Origin: Corynebacterium sp. HMSC074A01 | GTDB lineage: Bacteria > Actinomycetota > Actinomycetes > Mycobacteriales > Mycobacteriaceae | Assembly: GCF_001831515.1 (NCBI RefSeq) | Contig: NZ_KV825598.1 | Location: forward strand, 21,703-85,702 | Length of the DNA: 64,000 nt | Direction: 5' to 3' | Shown here: positions 7,175-17,203 of the stretch, piece after piece | Position numbering within the stretch: the first letter of the stretch is position 1 | Layout of the letters: the number at the start of each line of letters is the position of its first letter | Program-made: the position numbers and the translations under genes | The notes under the pieces: generated by a model | Told to the model about the DNA's origin: nothing | The model's input: the letters and a program-made list of their open reading frames with translations, nothing else | Database searches by the model: none

Positions 7175-7259
7175 TTCTGCATGCTCGGGCGAATTACTTT
7201 CACATTATGAGAAAAAGGCGTCCATTTTCTTGCGGGAGTGCGCCAAGGGAGATAGGTTA

Positions 7260-7307
7260 ATGGATGTGACTTACATGACTTCAACCAACTGGTGGTGGCG
7301 CGCTTAG
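7260..7307 (+). CDS. trpL: trp operon leader peptide
   Basis: A 15-codon ORF reads MDVTYMTSTNWWWRA and holds three consecutive Trp codons at 7290-7298. It has a good ribosome-binding site (AAGGGAG, 7245-7251, 8-nt gap). A second in-frame ATG at 7275 would give a 10-residue version. Runs of Trp codons ahead of trpE are the sensor of ribosome-mediated attenuation: stalling on uncharged tRNA-Trp favours an antiterminator. The ORF is too short for most gene finders. Its position 118 bp before trpE agrees with known corynebacterial trp leaders. Confidence 0.88.
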   Translation: MDVTYMTSTNWWWRA

Positions 7308-7383
7308 ACGGCGTGCCACCGATTGTAGGTATCCACACATCACGGCCCGCCGGCTTGTACACACTCAAGCACCGCGGGTCTTT
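7292..7383 (+). promoter_or_regulatory. trp attenuator
   Basis: The Trp-codon region (GGTGGCGCGC) can pair with GCGTGCCACC at 7311-7320 as the 1:2 hairpin. Further on, CCCGC (7346-7350) and GCTTG (7353-7357) pair with CAAGC (7366-7370) and GCGGG (7374-7378), followed by TCTTT, which makes the likely terminator hairpin. I did not compute energies, so the exact 2:3 antiterminator is not assigned. Confidence 0.6.
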
Positions 7384-7424
7384 GCTCCCAGTACCCTCGG
7401 TGTCAGCACACACGAAGGACGACA

Positions 7425-9005
7425 ATGAGCACCCCCCCGCAACAGTTCGCACCGGAGAGACCACCCCGGTTTACGCTTAAACCTGTCCGCTACCACGAGG
7501 ACGCCGCGAGCCTGTTCGCCCACCTCGGCGGCACCACCGCAGAAGACTCCGTACTTTTAGAGTCCGCGGACATTACCACCCGCTCCGGGCTCCAATCCCT
7601 TGCCGTGCTCCGCGCCTCCCTGCGCGTGACCTGCTTCGGGCAGCGCGTTATCGTCGAGCCACTCACCGCTTCTGGGCAGGTGCTTGCCGACGCCCTGCGC
7701 ACGCAGCTGAGCGACTACCACGTTGGGGATGACACCTACGAGTTTCCGCCGTCGGCCGCCGCGGACGAGCGCGAGCGACTCACCGCAACCTCCACCGTTG
7801 AGGTCCTGCGCGCGCTGACCACCGGTGCAGGCTACGGCAACGAAGACTTCCCGCTGCTGGCCGGGGGCTTCGCCTACGACTTCTTGGAGACCTTCGAGGA
7901 GCTCCCAACAGTCAAGGACGGGGCGAATACCTACCCCGACTACCAGTACGTGCTGGCTGAGGTCCTGCTGCGCATCGACCATAAGCAGCAGACCGCATAC
8001 CTCGCGGGTGTGGACGCAGCAGGCGAGGGCATCGACTTGGACGAGCTCGCCGCGCGCATCGAGTCTGCCGAGCCGGGAGCTGACCACGCCTACCAGCCGA
8101 CGGAACCTGCGGCCGAAACCCTGCGCGTGCGCGCTGACATCCCCGACGCCCAGTTCTGCGCTGACGTGGACAAGCTCAAGGACAACATCTACAACGGTGA
8201 CATCTACCAGGTGGTGCCCGCGCGCTCCTTTGTGACCGAGTGCGTGGATGCCTTCGCCGCGTACCTCAAGCTGCGCGAGACCAACCCCTCGCCGTACATG
8301 TTCTACCTGCGAGGCATGGACAAGCACGGCAAGCCGTACCAGCTCTTCGGAGCCTCGCCGGAATCCAACCTGAAGTTCTCGCACACCGATAGGGAAGTGC
8401 AGCTGTACCCGATCGCGGGCACCCGCCCCCGCGGCCTGGCTGCCGACGGCTCCATCGACCACGAGCTGGATACCCGCATGGAGCTGCAACTGCGTACCGA
8501 CGCCAAGGAGGTCGCGGAGCACACCATGCTGGTGGACTTGGCACGCAACGACGTCGCCCGCGTGGCCACCCCGGGCACCCGCAAGGTGGTGGACCTGTTG
8601 CAGGTGGATCGGTACTCCCGCGTGATGCACCTGGTCTCGCGAGTCACGGCGGAGCTTGCCGAGGACCTGGACGCGCTCGACGCCTACCGAGCATGTATGA
8701 ACATGGGCACGCTCACCGGCGCGCCGAAGCTGCGCGCCACCGAGCTGCTGCGCGAGCTGGAGGGCACCCGCCGCGGCTCCTACGGCGGCGCGGTCGGATA
8801 CCTGCAGGGCAACGGCGATATGGATAACTGCATTGTCATCCGTTCCGCCTTTGTCTCCGGCACCACGGCGGTGGTGCAGGCCGGTGCCGGGGTGGTGCGC
8901 GATTCCAACCCGCAATCGGAGGCCGACGAAACGTTGCACAAAGCCTACGCGGTGCTCAACGCGATCGCGCTGGCGGCCAACGCTGAATTGGAGGTGGAGA
9001 AGTGA
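7425..9005 (+). CDS. trpE: Anthranilate synthase component I
   Basis: This encodes 526 residues. The enzyme makes anthranilate from chorismate, using ammonia delivered by TrpG. The LLES motif at residues 44-47 is the tryptophan feedback site. The C-terminal chorismate-binding domain shows GDIYQVVPARSF, SPESNL, GTRPRG, DLARNDVARV, MNMGTLTGAPK and the final QAGAGVVRDSNP block, all expected for an active enzyme. The start at 7425 follows the leader/attenuator. Its stop overlaps the GTG start of trpG, so the two subunits are translationally coupled. It is the first structural gene of a complete trp operon. Confidence 0.97.
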   Translation: MSTPPQQFAPERPPRFTLKPVRYHEDAASLFAHLGGTTAEDSVLLESADITTRSGLQSLAVLRASLRVTCFGQRVIVEPLTASGQVLADALRTQLSDYHVGDDTYEFPPSAAADERERLTATSTVEVLRALTTGAGYGNEDFPLLAGGFAYDFLETFEELPTVKDGANTYPDYQYVLAEVLLRIDHKQQTAYLAGVDAAGEGIDLDELAARIESAEPGADHAYQPTEPAAETLRVRADIPDAQFCADVDKLKDNIYNGDIYQVVPARSFVTECVDAFAAYLKLRETNPSPYMFYLRGMDKHGKPYQLFGASPESNLKFSHTDREVQLYPIAGTRPRGLAADGSIDHELDTRMELQLRTDAKEVAEHTMLVDLARNDVARVATPGTRKVVDLLQVDRYSRVMHLVSRVTAELAEDLDALDAYRACMNMGTLTGAPKLRATELLRELEGTRRGSYGGAVGYLQGNGDMDNCIVIRSAFVSGTTAVVQAGAGVVRDSNPQSEADETLHKAYAVLNAIALAANAELEVEK

Positions 9006-9616
9006 TTGTCCTTCTAGATAACCAGGATTCCTTCGTATACAACCTGGTCGACGCGCTCGCTGAGTATGACTCAACAGTCTTCCGCAACACGGTGAGCGCG
9101 GACACCGTGCTCGCTGCTGAGCCAGACTTAATAGTGCTTTCGCCTGGCCCCGGTTACCCTGCGGAAGCCGGGTGCATGGCCGAACTCATCGAGCGGGCGC
9201 AGGGCAACATCCCCATGCTCGGCATCTGCCTGGGCTATCAGGCGCTGGTGGAGCACTTTGGGGGAGCGGTGAGGCCGTGCGGGCCGGTGCACGGGGCGTC
9301 GATAAGCATGGAGCTCACCGCCGCCGGGCAGGACTCGCCGCTGTTTACGGGCATGACCGTGGACGACATCCCAGGTCAGCCCGGCAAGCTCGTGCCGGTG
9401 GCGCGCTACCACTCCCTTGGGGCGACTGAGGTGCCGGCCGGGATGCACGCGCTCGCGTACACGGACACCGATATTGGCGACGTGGTGATGGCCGCGGCTA
9501 CCGACGACGGCATGTCCATTGGCCTGCAGTTTCACCCAGAATCGATTCTTACCCCCGCCGGGCCGACCATGTTGCGGCGCAGCGTAGACATGTTAATGAA
9601 GAAAGGTACTCAGTAA
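9002..9616 (+). CDS. trpG: Anthranilate synthase component II (glutamine amidotransferase)
   Basis: This encodes 204 residues, with a GTG start overlapping the trpE stop by four bases. The class I glutamine amidotransferase triad is visible as Cys76 in GICLGYQ and His178/Glu180 in FHPES. It hydrolyses glutamine and passes ammonia to TrpE. The protein is not fused to TrpD, unlike the enterobacterial arrangement. It carries one copy of the GCTTATCGACGCC word (9295-9307, minus orientation). The trpD start follows the stop codon with no gap. Confidence 0.95.
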   Translation: MIVLLDNQDSFVYNLVDALAEYDSTVFRNTVSADTVLAAEPDLIVLSPGPGYPAEAGCMAELIERAQGNIPMLGICLGYQALVEHFGGAVRPCGPVHGASISMELTAAGQDSPLFTGMTVDDIPGQPGKLVPVARYHSLGATEVPAGMHALAYTDTDIGDVVMAAATDDGMSIGLQFHPESILTPAGPTMLRRSVDMLMKKGTQ

Positions 9617-10645
9617 ATGGCATCGGATAAATCTCTCGAGATTCTCAAGCGCTTCCTGGACAACCACGAGCCGACGCTGGAGGAGGCCATCGAGGCCTTT
9701 ACCCCGCTGACCGTGGGCGATTACGACGACGTGCACATCGCCGCGCTGCTGGCCACGATCCGCACCCGCGGCGAAACTTTTGCCGACGTCGCCGGTGCCG
9801 CGCGCGCTTTCCTCGCCGCAGGCCGCCCGTTCCCCGTGACGGGGGAGGGGCTCATGGATACCGCTGGTACCGGCGGCGACGGCGCGAACACCATCAACAT
9901 CACCACGGCGGCCTCCCTCGTCGCGGCAGCGGGCGGGGTGAAGATGATCAAGTGCGGCAACCGCTCGGTGTCCTCCAAGTCCGGCTCGGCCGACGTACTT
10001 GAGGCGCTGAATATTCCGCTTGACCTGGACCCGGAGCGCGCGGTGCGCCAGTTCGAGTCTTCCAACTTCACCTTCCTCTTCGCGCCCGCCTACAACCCGG
10101 CGATCGCGCACGTCCAGCCGGTGCGCAAGGCGCTCGGCGTCTCCACGCTGTTTAACACGATGGGCCCGCTGCTCTCGCCGGCGCGCCCCGAGTTCCAGAT
10201 CATGGGCATCGCTAACCCGGCGCAGGGCCAGCTCATCGCGGAAACCATGCGTGAGCTGGGTCGCGGCCGCGCGCTCGTGGTCCACGGCGCGGGCACGGAC
10301 GAGCTTGCCGTCCACGGCGAGTCGCAGATCTGGGAGCTGGACCGCGAGGGCAACATTCCCCACTACACGGTCACCCCGGAGGAGCTGGGTATTTCCCGCC
10401 ACTCGCTCGAGGACCTGCGTGGTGGCGACGGGGCAGAGAACGCCGCCGCGATGCGCGCCACCTTCGCCGGCGAGAGCCCGCAGGCGCACCGCGATGCGGT
10501 CGCCGCCACCGCCGGTGCCATGTTCTACCTCTACGGCACGTGCGAGACCATCGCCGAGGGCGTCAAGCACGCAAGGGCTTTGCTTGACGACGGCACGGTG
10601 CAGGATTGGTTGGCCCGCCACGAGGAGGCTGACTACAGTGTCTAA
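9617..10645 (+). CDS. trpD: Anthranilate phosphoribosyltransferase
   Basis: This encodes 342 residues, starting directly after the trpG stop. It transfers phosphoribose from PRPP to anthranilate. Conserved family blocks are GTGGDGANTINITT (PRPP/Mg binding), KCGNRSVSSKSGSADVLEAL (anthranilate site) and GVSTLFNTMGPLLSPA. Its length is normal. The end overlaps the start of trpCF by eight bases, so it is part of the tightly packed operon. Confidence 0.96.
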   Translation: MASDKSLEILKRFLDNHEPTLEEAIEAFTPLTVGDYDDVHIAALLATIRTRGETFADVAGAARAFLAAGRPFPVTGEGLMDTAGTGGDGANTINITTAASLVAAAGGVKMIKCGNRSVSSKSGSADVLEALNIPLDLDPERAVRQFESSNFTFLFAPAYNPAIAHVQPVRKALGVSTLFNTMGPLLSPARPEFQIMGIANPAQGQLIAETMRELGRGRALVVHGAGTDELAVHGESQIWELDREGNIPHYTVTPEELGISRHSLEDLRGGDGAENAAAMRATFAGESPQAHRDAVAATAGAMFYLYGTCETIAEGVKHARALLDDGTVQDWLARHEEADYSV

Positions 10646-12069
10646 GGATTCCCCGCTGCCCACCGTACTGGAGGGGATCGTCGAGGGCCGTAAAGGTCAC
10701 CTTGACGAAATTCGCCAGCGGGTCGCTCACGTAGATTTCGACACGTTACCTAAATCGGAGCGTTCGCTCTACGCCAACCTCAAGGCACCCGGCACGAGCT
10801 TCATCATGGAGTGCAAGTCCTCCTCGCCCTCGCTCGGGTTGATCCGCGAGCACTACGAGCCCGGCGCGATCGCGTCCGTCTACTCCCGCTACGCCGCGGG
10901 CATCTCGGTGCTGTGCGAGCCTAACCGCTTCGGCGGCGACTACGACCACCTCGCCACCGTAGCCTCCACCACGCACCTGCCGGTGCTGTGCAAGGACTTT
11001 ATCATCGACGAGGTCCAGGTCTACGCCGCGCGCTACTACGGTGCCGACGCGATCTTGCTTATGCTTTCCGTCCTCGACGACGAGGAATACACGCGAATGG
11101 CCAACCTCGCGGATTCGCTCGGCATGGACGTCCTCACCGAGGTAATCGACGAGGAGGAGGCGACACGCGCCGCCAAGCTCGGCGCGAAGATCTTCGGCGT
11201 CAACCACCGCAACCTCCACGACTTGAGCATCGACCTGACCCGCTCGGCACGCCTGGCGAAGCACGCGCCCGCCGACGCCGTCGTGGTCTCCGAGTCCGGC
11301 ATCCGCAACGTGGAGACAGTGCGCCAGCTCGGCGCACACTCGGACGGTTTCCTCGTCGGCTCGCAGCTGACGAGCCAGCCTGACATCGACCTCGCCGCCC
11401 GCGAGCTGGTCTACGGTCCGAACAAGGTCTGCGGGCTCACCTCCTTCTCCGCCGCGCAGGCCGCCAAGGCGGCGGGCGCGGTCTACGGCGGCCTCATTTT
11501 CGAGGACGCGAGCCCCCGCGATGTTTCACGTGAAACATCGGCCGACATCATCGCCCACGAGCCCGGCCTGAAGTACGTCGCGGTCTCGCGGCGCACCTCC
11601 GACTTCGCCGAGCTCATCCAGCCCGGCATTCACGCCGTCCAGATCCACGCGCCCTACCAGGGCTCGCTGGAAGCGGAGCTCGACCTTATCGGCCGTGTGC
11701 GCGAGGAGGTCGGCACGGATATCGAGGTCTGGCGCGCGGTCTCCATGAGCGCCGGGGATGGGGGAGCGGTGGCGGAGGGGCTGCACGCGAGCGTCGATAA
11801 GCTTGTGCTCGATGCCCACGCCGGCGGCTCAGGCGAGACCTTCGACTGGGCGAACATTCCGGACACCGTTAAGCCGAAAACGCTGCTCGCGGGCGGCCTC
11901 AATCCCGAAAACCTCGCGGGCGCACTGGGCGTCGGCTGCGCTGGCCTCGATCTCAACTCCGGCGTGGAATACCCCGCCGGGGCGGGCTTGTGGGCCGGGC
12001 GTAAGGACGCCGGGGCACTGCGCCGCGCATTCGACATCATTGGCAACTACCACTACCCAAGGACGAACA

Positions 12070-12077
<8 letters not shown>
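10638..12077 (+). CDS. trpCF: Bifunctional indole-3-glycerol phosphate synthase / phosphoribosylanthranilate isomerase
   Basis: This encodes 479 residues from a GTG at 10638 with GAGGAGG nine bases upstream. Residues 1 to about 255 are the TrpC barrel ([38 protein letters not shown]). From about 260 to the end is the TrpF barrel ([49 protein letters not shown]). The fusion is the usual one in corynebacteria and enterobacteria. A canonical parS lies inside the TrpF part (11522-11537) and is read as VSRET, so a centromere site is tolerated in a catalytic domain, presumably in a surface loop. The end overlaps trpB by eight bases. Confidence 0.95.
11522..11537. other. parS: parS site 3 inside trpCF
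   Basis: An exact TGTTTCACGTGAAACA within flanking GA/TC makes a longer palindrome. It is coding, read as V-S-R-E-T in the TrpF half of the fusion protein. Confidence 0.95.
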
Positions 12078-13341
<1,264 letters not shown>

Positions 13342-13342
13342 C

Positions 13343-14200
13343 ATGAGCGCCCAAGCATCCTCACGCTACGAGAAGGCCTTCGCCGCGCTTGCGGAGAAAG
13401 GCGAGGGCGCGTTCGTGCCCTTCATCATGCTGTCGGACCCCAGCCCGGAGGCCGCGCTGGAGATCATCGACACCGTTGTTCAGGCCGGTGCCGACGCGCT
13501 CGAGCTCGGCGTACCTTTCTCGGATCCGGTTGCCGACGGCCCCGCGATCCAGGCCGCGCACGTGCGTGCTCTCGACGGCGGCGCGACCGTCGACCAGGCC
13601 CTCGAGGAGGTCCGCACGATCCGCGAGCGATACCCGGATCTGCCGATCGGCATGCTTATTTACGCCAACGTGGCCTATGTCCGCGGCCTCGACAAGTTCT
13701 ACGCCGCCTTCCACGAAGCCGGCGCGGACAGCATCCTGCTTCCCGACGTCCCGGTGCGCGAGTCCGCTCCCTTCAGTGCAGCCGCGGTCGACGCCGGCGT
13801 CGACCCGATCTACATCGCCCCGGCCAAGGCCTCACCGGCGACCCTCGAGGGAGTGGCGGCGCAATCCCGCGGCTACATCTACGCCATCTCCCGCGACGGC
13901 GTGACGGGCGCGGACAAGGCCGCTTCCGTCGAGGGCCTGCGCGAGGTGGTGGACAACGTGCGCTCCTACGGCGGCGCCCCGGTGCTGCTCGGCTTTGGTA
14001 TCTCGACCCCGCAGCACGTGGCCGACGCGATCGCGGCGGGTGCCACCGGCGCGATCACGGGCTCGGCGATCGCCAACATCATTGCCAAATACGCAGAGCA
14101 CACGCACCCCAACCCGGCGCGCATCACCGACATGGCGGCGCTGAAGGCGGAGCTGGAGTCCTACGTTCGATCGATGAAACAGGCTACGATCAAGGCATGA
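13343..14200 (+). CDS. trpA: Tryptophan synthase alpha chain
   Basis: This encodes 285 residues. It cleaves indole-3-glycerol phosphate and channels indole to TrpB. Visible motifs include ALELGVPFSDPVADGPAIQ (catalytic Glu and Asp loop), DSILLPDVPVRES, and GFGISTPQHV with GAITGSAI near the C-terminus (phosphate binding). It follows trpB after one base. Its stop overlaps the start of the Rieske gene in an ATGA arrangement, which ties that gene to the operon. Confidence 0.96.
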   Translation: MSAQASSRYEKAFAALAEKGEGAFVPFIMLSDPSPEAALEIIDTVVQAGADALELGVPFSDPVADGPAIQAAHVRALDGGATVDQALEEVRTIRERYPDLPIGMLIYANVAYVRGLDKFYAAFHEAGADSILLPDVPVRESAPFSAAAVDAGVDPIYIAPAKASPATLEGVAAQSRGYIYAISRDGVTGADKAASVEGLREVVDNVRSYGGAPVLLGFGISTPQHVADAIAAGATGAITGSAIANIIAKYAEHTHPNPARITDMAALKAELESYVRSMKQATIKA

Positions 14201-14571
14201 CTTGTTCACGACGCCTGTTCCTCCTCGGTACCGCCACCACCTTCGCCGGCGCCTTCCTCGCTGCCTGCGGCGAGCCACCCAGCGAGGAGGTAGCCAAGAC
14301 CGCAGTGCCAGTCGGTAGCGCGGTGATTTTGGATCGCTTCATCATCGCCCAGCCGAATCCCGGCGAGTACGTCGCTTACTCGGCGGTTTGCCCGCACCAG
14401 CAGCAGAAGATCACCGTGGTCGACGGCGAGAACGTTCGCTGCACCGCCCACGGCTCCGTCTTCAACACCTCCAACGGTGAGGTCGTCTCCGGCCCGTCGG
14501 TCAACGGCCTGACCACCGTCGCGCTGGAGGAGACCGGCGACCAGCTCATCGTGTCCAACCCGGAGAGCTAA
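14197..14571 (+). CDS. Small Rieske [2Fe-2S] lipoprotein
   Basis: This encodes 124 residues. The N-terminus MTCSRRLFLLG is twin-arginine-like and is followed by a hydrophobic stretch and the lipobox LAAC (Cys24), so the protein is probably exported and lipid-anchored. The Rieske cluster ligands are Cys65 and His67 (AVCPHQ) and Cys82 and His85 (CTAHGSVF). Small stand-alone proteins of this kind are common in actinobacteria and have no settled role; they are candidates for envelope electron transfer. ATGA overlap with trpA makes it the last gene of the trp transcript. I see no reason for a role in tryptophan synthesis; the coupling may be fortuitous or may link redox to amino-acid supply. Confidence 0.85.
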   Translation: MTCSRRLFLLGTATTFAGAFLAACGEPPSEEVAKTAVPVGSAVILDRFIIAQPNPGEYVAYSAVCPHQQQKITVVDGENVRCTAHGSVFNTSNGEVVSGPSVNGLTTVALEETGDQLIVSNPES

Positions 14572-14594
14572 CGTCAGCGCGCAATCACCGGACA

Positions 14595-14635
14595 GCGAAA
14601 AGCCCCAACGATGCAACACCGTTGGGGCTTTTCGC
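14595..14635. terminator. Bidirectional terminator between trp operon and OYE gene
   Basis: A 16-bp stem (GCGAAAAGCCCCAACG / CGTTGGGGCTTTTCGC) with a 9-base loop. The A and T runs inside the stem allow function on both strands. Confidence 0.85.
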
Positions 14636-14643
14636 TTGCGCAC

Positions 14644-15744
14644 CTACGCGCGCCGCTGCACGCCCTTCCACCCGCGGAAGTAGGAATCCGGCCACGGCAG
14701 CTCGTCTTCGGTCGCGCCGAGCCCCTCGAGCGCGTCGATCGCCCACTCCGAGTTGCGCAGCGCGGCCCGGCCGATCAGGACCGCGTCGGCTGCGCCCGAG
14801 TCAAGTACTTCTTGCGCCTGCGTCGCAGACAGCAGCAGTCCGACGGCCGCGGTGGGCAGCCCGCCAGCCTCGCGCACGCGACGGCAGACGTCAACCTGGT
14901 AGCCCGGTCCAACCGGGATGTCGGCCCCCACGTTGCCGCCCGTGGTCACGTCGATCAGGTCCACGCCAGCGTCGCGAAGCAGGGGAGCGAGCCGCTCCGA
15001 GTCCTCGGTACGCCAGCCGTCAGGCTCGACCCAGTCGGTCGCAGACAGGCGAACTAACAGCGGCATGCCCTCAGGGATTGCGGCGCGGACAGCCTCGACC
15101 ACCTCGAGCAGCAAGCGCGTGCGGCCTTCGAAGTCGCCCCCATATTCGTCCTCGCGCTGGTTGGACATGGGGGAGAGGAACTGGTGAAGGAGGTAGCCAT
15201 GCGCCCCGTGGATCTCCACACAGTCGAACCCGGCGTCGACGGCGTGGCGCGCGGCGTCGACAAACTGCCCCGGCACGGCGCGCACCTCTTCGAGCGTCAT
15301 CGCGCGCGGCGCTGCCTGACGGTCGGCGGCGATGGCGCTCGGACCAACAGTGGCCCAGCCGCCCTCATCGACGGGGATCGTGCCGCGCCCAGTGTTGTCG
15401 GGCAGCATCGGGTACGTCGACGCCTTGCGCCCGGCGTGGTTGAGCTGGATGCCCATCGCCGCGCCCATCTGGTGTGCAAAGTCCACGATCGGTGCCCAGG
15501 CGCGCGCGTGCTCCGCGCTCCAGATCCCGGTACAGAACGGCGAGATCCGCCCCTCGGGCACAATGCCGGACGCTTCGGCGATAATCAGCCCGAAGCCACC
15601 GGCGGCGCGAGCCCCGTAATGCACCGCGTGCCACATCCCGGGCAGCCCGTCGCGATTGCGCGCCTGATATTGGCACATTGGCGGCAGCCAGATGCGGTTG
15701 CGGATCTCAAGGTCTCTCAGTTGTATTTGCTCACCTAAGTTCAT
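14644..15744 (-). CDS. Old Yellow Enzyme family NADH:flavin oxidoreductase (YqjM/NamA-like)
   Basis: This encodes 366 residues folding as an FMN-binding TIM barrel. The N-terminal PPMCQY motif with Cys24 is the redox-tuning cysteine of the thermophilic-like YqjM class. HAG at 102-104 and IHGAHGYLLHQFLSP at 177-191 supply FMN and substrate contacts, and IGRAALRNS near the C-terminus binds the FMN phosphate. Such enzymes reduce activated C=C bonds of enals, quinones, maleimides and nitro compounds with NADPH or NADH, usually as part of electrophile or oxidative defence. The gene is monocistronic, convergent to the trp operon and divergent from the transporter gene at 15767. Confidence 0.9.
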   Translation of the reverse strand: MNLGEQIQLRDLEIRNRIWLPPMCQYQARNRDGLPGMWHAVHYGARAAGGFGLIIAEASGIVPEGRISPFCTGIWSAEHARAWAPIVDFAHQMGAAMGIQLNHAGRKASTYPMLPDNTGRGTIPVDEGGWATVGPSAIAADRQAAPRAMTLEEVRAVPGQFVDAARHAVDAGFDCVEIHGAHGYLLHQFLSPMSNQREDEYGGDFEGRTRLLLEVVEAVRAAIPEGMPLLVRLSATDWVEPDGWRTEDSERLAPLLRDAGVDLIDVTTGGNVGADIPVGPGYQVDVCRRVREAGGLPTAAVGLLLSATQAQEVLDSGAADAVLIGRAALRNSEWAIDALEGLGATEDELPWPDSYFRGWKGVQRRA

Positions 15745-15766
15745 GCCACCAGCCTAGACTGCAACC

Positions 15767-16744
15767 ATGCCTTCTTTCCTGAAACGCGTAGATCCGCTGG
15801 TTGCGGGCATCATCGTCGCAGCAATACTCGCCTTTATCGTCCCCGCGAGCGGCAGCTTCGCCGACGGCTTCGCGGTGGCGGTCAAACTCGCGATCGCCCT
15901 GCTCTTCTTCCTCTACGGCGCACGCCTGTCCACCCGCGAGGCACTGCGCGGCCTGATCCACTGGCGCCTCCACGCCGCCATCCTCTGCTGCACATTCCTC
16001 ATCTACCCGCTGATCGGCCTGGCACTGCGCCCGCTCACCGCCGTCATCTCGACGGAGCTCTACCAGGGCATCCTGTACATGACGCTCGTGCCGTCGACGG
16101 TCCAATCCTCGGTCGCGCTCACGGGCATCGCGCGCGGCAACATCAGCGGCGCAGTCGTCGCCGCAAGCCTCTCCTCGCTCGTCGGTGTCGTCGCCACCCC
16201 GGTGCTCGTCATGTTGCTCATGGGCTCAGGAGAGGGCTTGCTTATCGACGCCTCCGTGTTCCTCAACATCGCCATCCAACTCCTCCTGCCATTCCTGTTG
16301 GGACAGATCGCCCACAATCTTTCGGCGCGAGTCCGCGAGGTGGCCAAGTCGAAGACGACGAAAATCGTGGACCGTGGCTCGATCTGGATGGTGGTCTACT
16401 CCGCCTTCTCCACGGGCGTCGTCGCCGGCGTGTGGGATGAGCTGCCGCTGTGGGAGATCCTCTTCCTCATCGTCTTCTCCGGCGGGCTCGTGCTCGTGAT
16501 GCTGTGGCTGACGCGCGTGGTGCCGACCAAGCTTGGGTTCAACCGCGCGGACACGGTGGCGATCCAGCAGTGCGGCACGCAGAAGTCGCTCGCGACCGGC
16601 TTGCCGATGGCGTCGGTCATGTTCGGCGGCGCGACGCTCGGTGCGCTCATCATTCCGCTGATGGTTTACCACATGGTCCAGCTCATGGTCTGCTCCACGT
16701 ACGTGTCGCGCTACGCTAGTGCAGATAACGGCGACGCAAAGTAA
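15767..16744 (+). CDS. SBF-like / bile acid:sodium symporter family transporter
   Basis: This encodes 325 residues with nine to ten hydrophobic segments. The fold features ALLFFLYGARLS near residue 50, TLVPSTVQSSVALTGIARGN near residue 110 (the crossover motif) and VAIQQCGTQKSLATGLP near residue 265 are characteristic of the YfeH/SBF-like branch (PF13593) of the bile acid:sodium symporter superfamily. The substrate is unknown, and bile acids are unlikely in this branch. The gene overlaps no neighbour, but the next gene starts 16 bp downstream and is probably co-transcribed. It contains one GCTTATCGACGCC word at 16240-16252. Confidence 0.85.
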   Translation: MPSFLKRVDPLVAGIIVAAILAFIVPASGSFADGFAVAVKLAIALLFFLYGARLSTREALRGLIHWRLHAAILCCTFLIYPLIGLALRPLTAVISTELYQGILYMTLVPSTVQSSVALTGIARGNISGAVVAASLSSLVGVVATPVLVMLLMGSGEGLLIDASVFLNIAIQLLLPFLLGQIAHNLSARVREVAKSKTTKIVDRGSIWMVVYSAFSTGVVAGVWDELPLWEILFLIVFSGGLVLVMLWLTRVVPTKLGFNRADTVAIQQCGTQKSLATGLPMASVMFGGATLGALIIPLMVYHMVQLMVCSTYVSRYASADNGDAK

Positions 16745-16752
16745 AAAGGAGA

Positions 16753-16768
16753 CGTTTCACGTGAAACA
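16753..16768. other. parS: parS site 4 overlapping a start codon, one mismatch
   Basis: CGTTTCACGTGAAACA differs from canonical at the first base only. It occupies the ribosome-binding site/start region of the next gene: the GTG at 16761-16763 lies at the centre of the palindrome. Confidence 0.88.
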
Positions 16769-17072
16769 TTACGTGCGCATCCACTACCACGTGCCCGAGC
16801 TCGGCGGCGAGCTCCTCAACATCGCGGAGCTAGAAGAGGTAACCAGCGAGCGCTGCACGATGGTCCGCATGATCGAGCTGGATCCGGAGGAGACCATCAC
16901 GGGCGTGTTTGTCGACGGCCGCGTCATCGGCCAGGCCAACGAACCGATGCCCGCGGTACCGCACCCGGATACCTACGACGCCATCGACGGCATTACAGCC
17001 GTGAAGCTCACCCGCATGGAGTTCGAGGGCCTGTGGGGAGAGGCCAAGGTGAAGTTCCCAGAGATTGGGTAG
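16761..17072 (+). CDS. Small conserved protein, DUF6881-like
   Basis: This encodes 103 residues from GTG 16761, behind AAAGGAG at 16745-16751. A longer in-frame ATG at 16719 lies inside the preceding gene and has no ribosome-binding site. The pattern (KHYVRIHYHVPELGGELLNIAELEE, then VRMIELDPEETITGVFVDGR, and a C-terminal EFEGLW) resembles the DUF6881 group of small soluble proteins, some of which accompany toxin or polymorphic-immunity genes; this resemblance is from memory. No signal peptide or membrane segment is present. Its start codon is buried in parS, so ParB loading could occlude initiation of transcription or translation. Confidence 0.6.
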   Translation: MKHYVRIHYHVPELGGELLNIAELEEVTSERCTMVRMIELDPEETITGVFVDGRVIGQANEPMPAVPHPDTYDAIDGITAVKLTRMEFEGLWGEAKVKFPEIG

Positions 17073-17086
17073 CGGACCCACCCGGT

Positions 17087-17143
17087 GGCAAGACTGAGGG
17101 CCCCTGCGAAAAGATTTCGCAGGGGCCCTCAGTGCGTCTTGCC
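17087..17143. terminator. Long hairpin between convergent genes
   Basis: A 15-bp inner stem (CTGAGGGCCCCTGCG against its complement, 17094-17132) is flanked by GGCAAGA/TCTTGCC. There is no clear T-tract, but the hairpin separates two convergent genes and probably terminates both. Confidence 0.6.
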
Positions 17144-17203
17144 GTACTTCTTCGGCCCTTGACGCCTAAGGCGCTAGACGGACCCTAGGCGTGGGTGAGG
17201 GAC

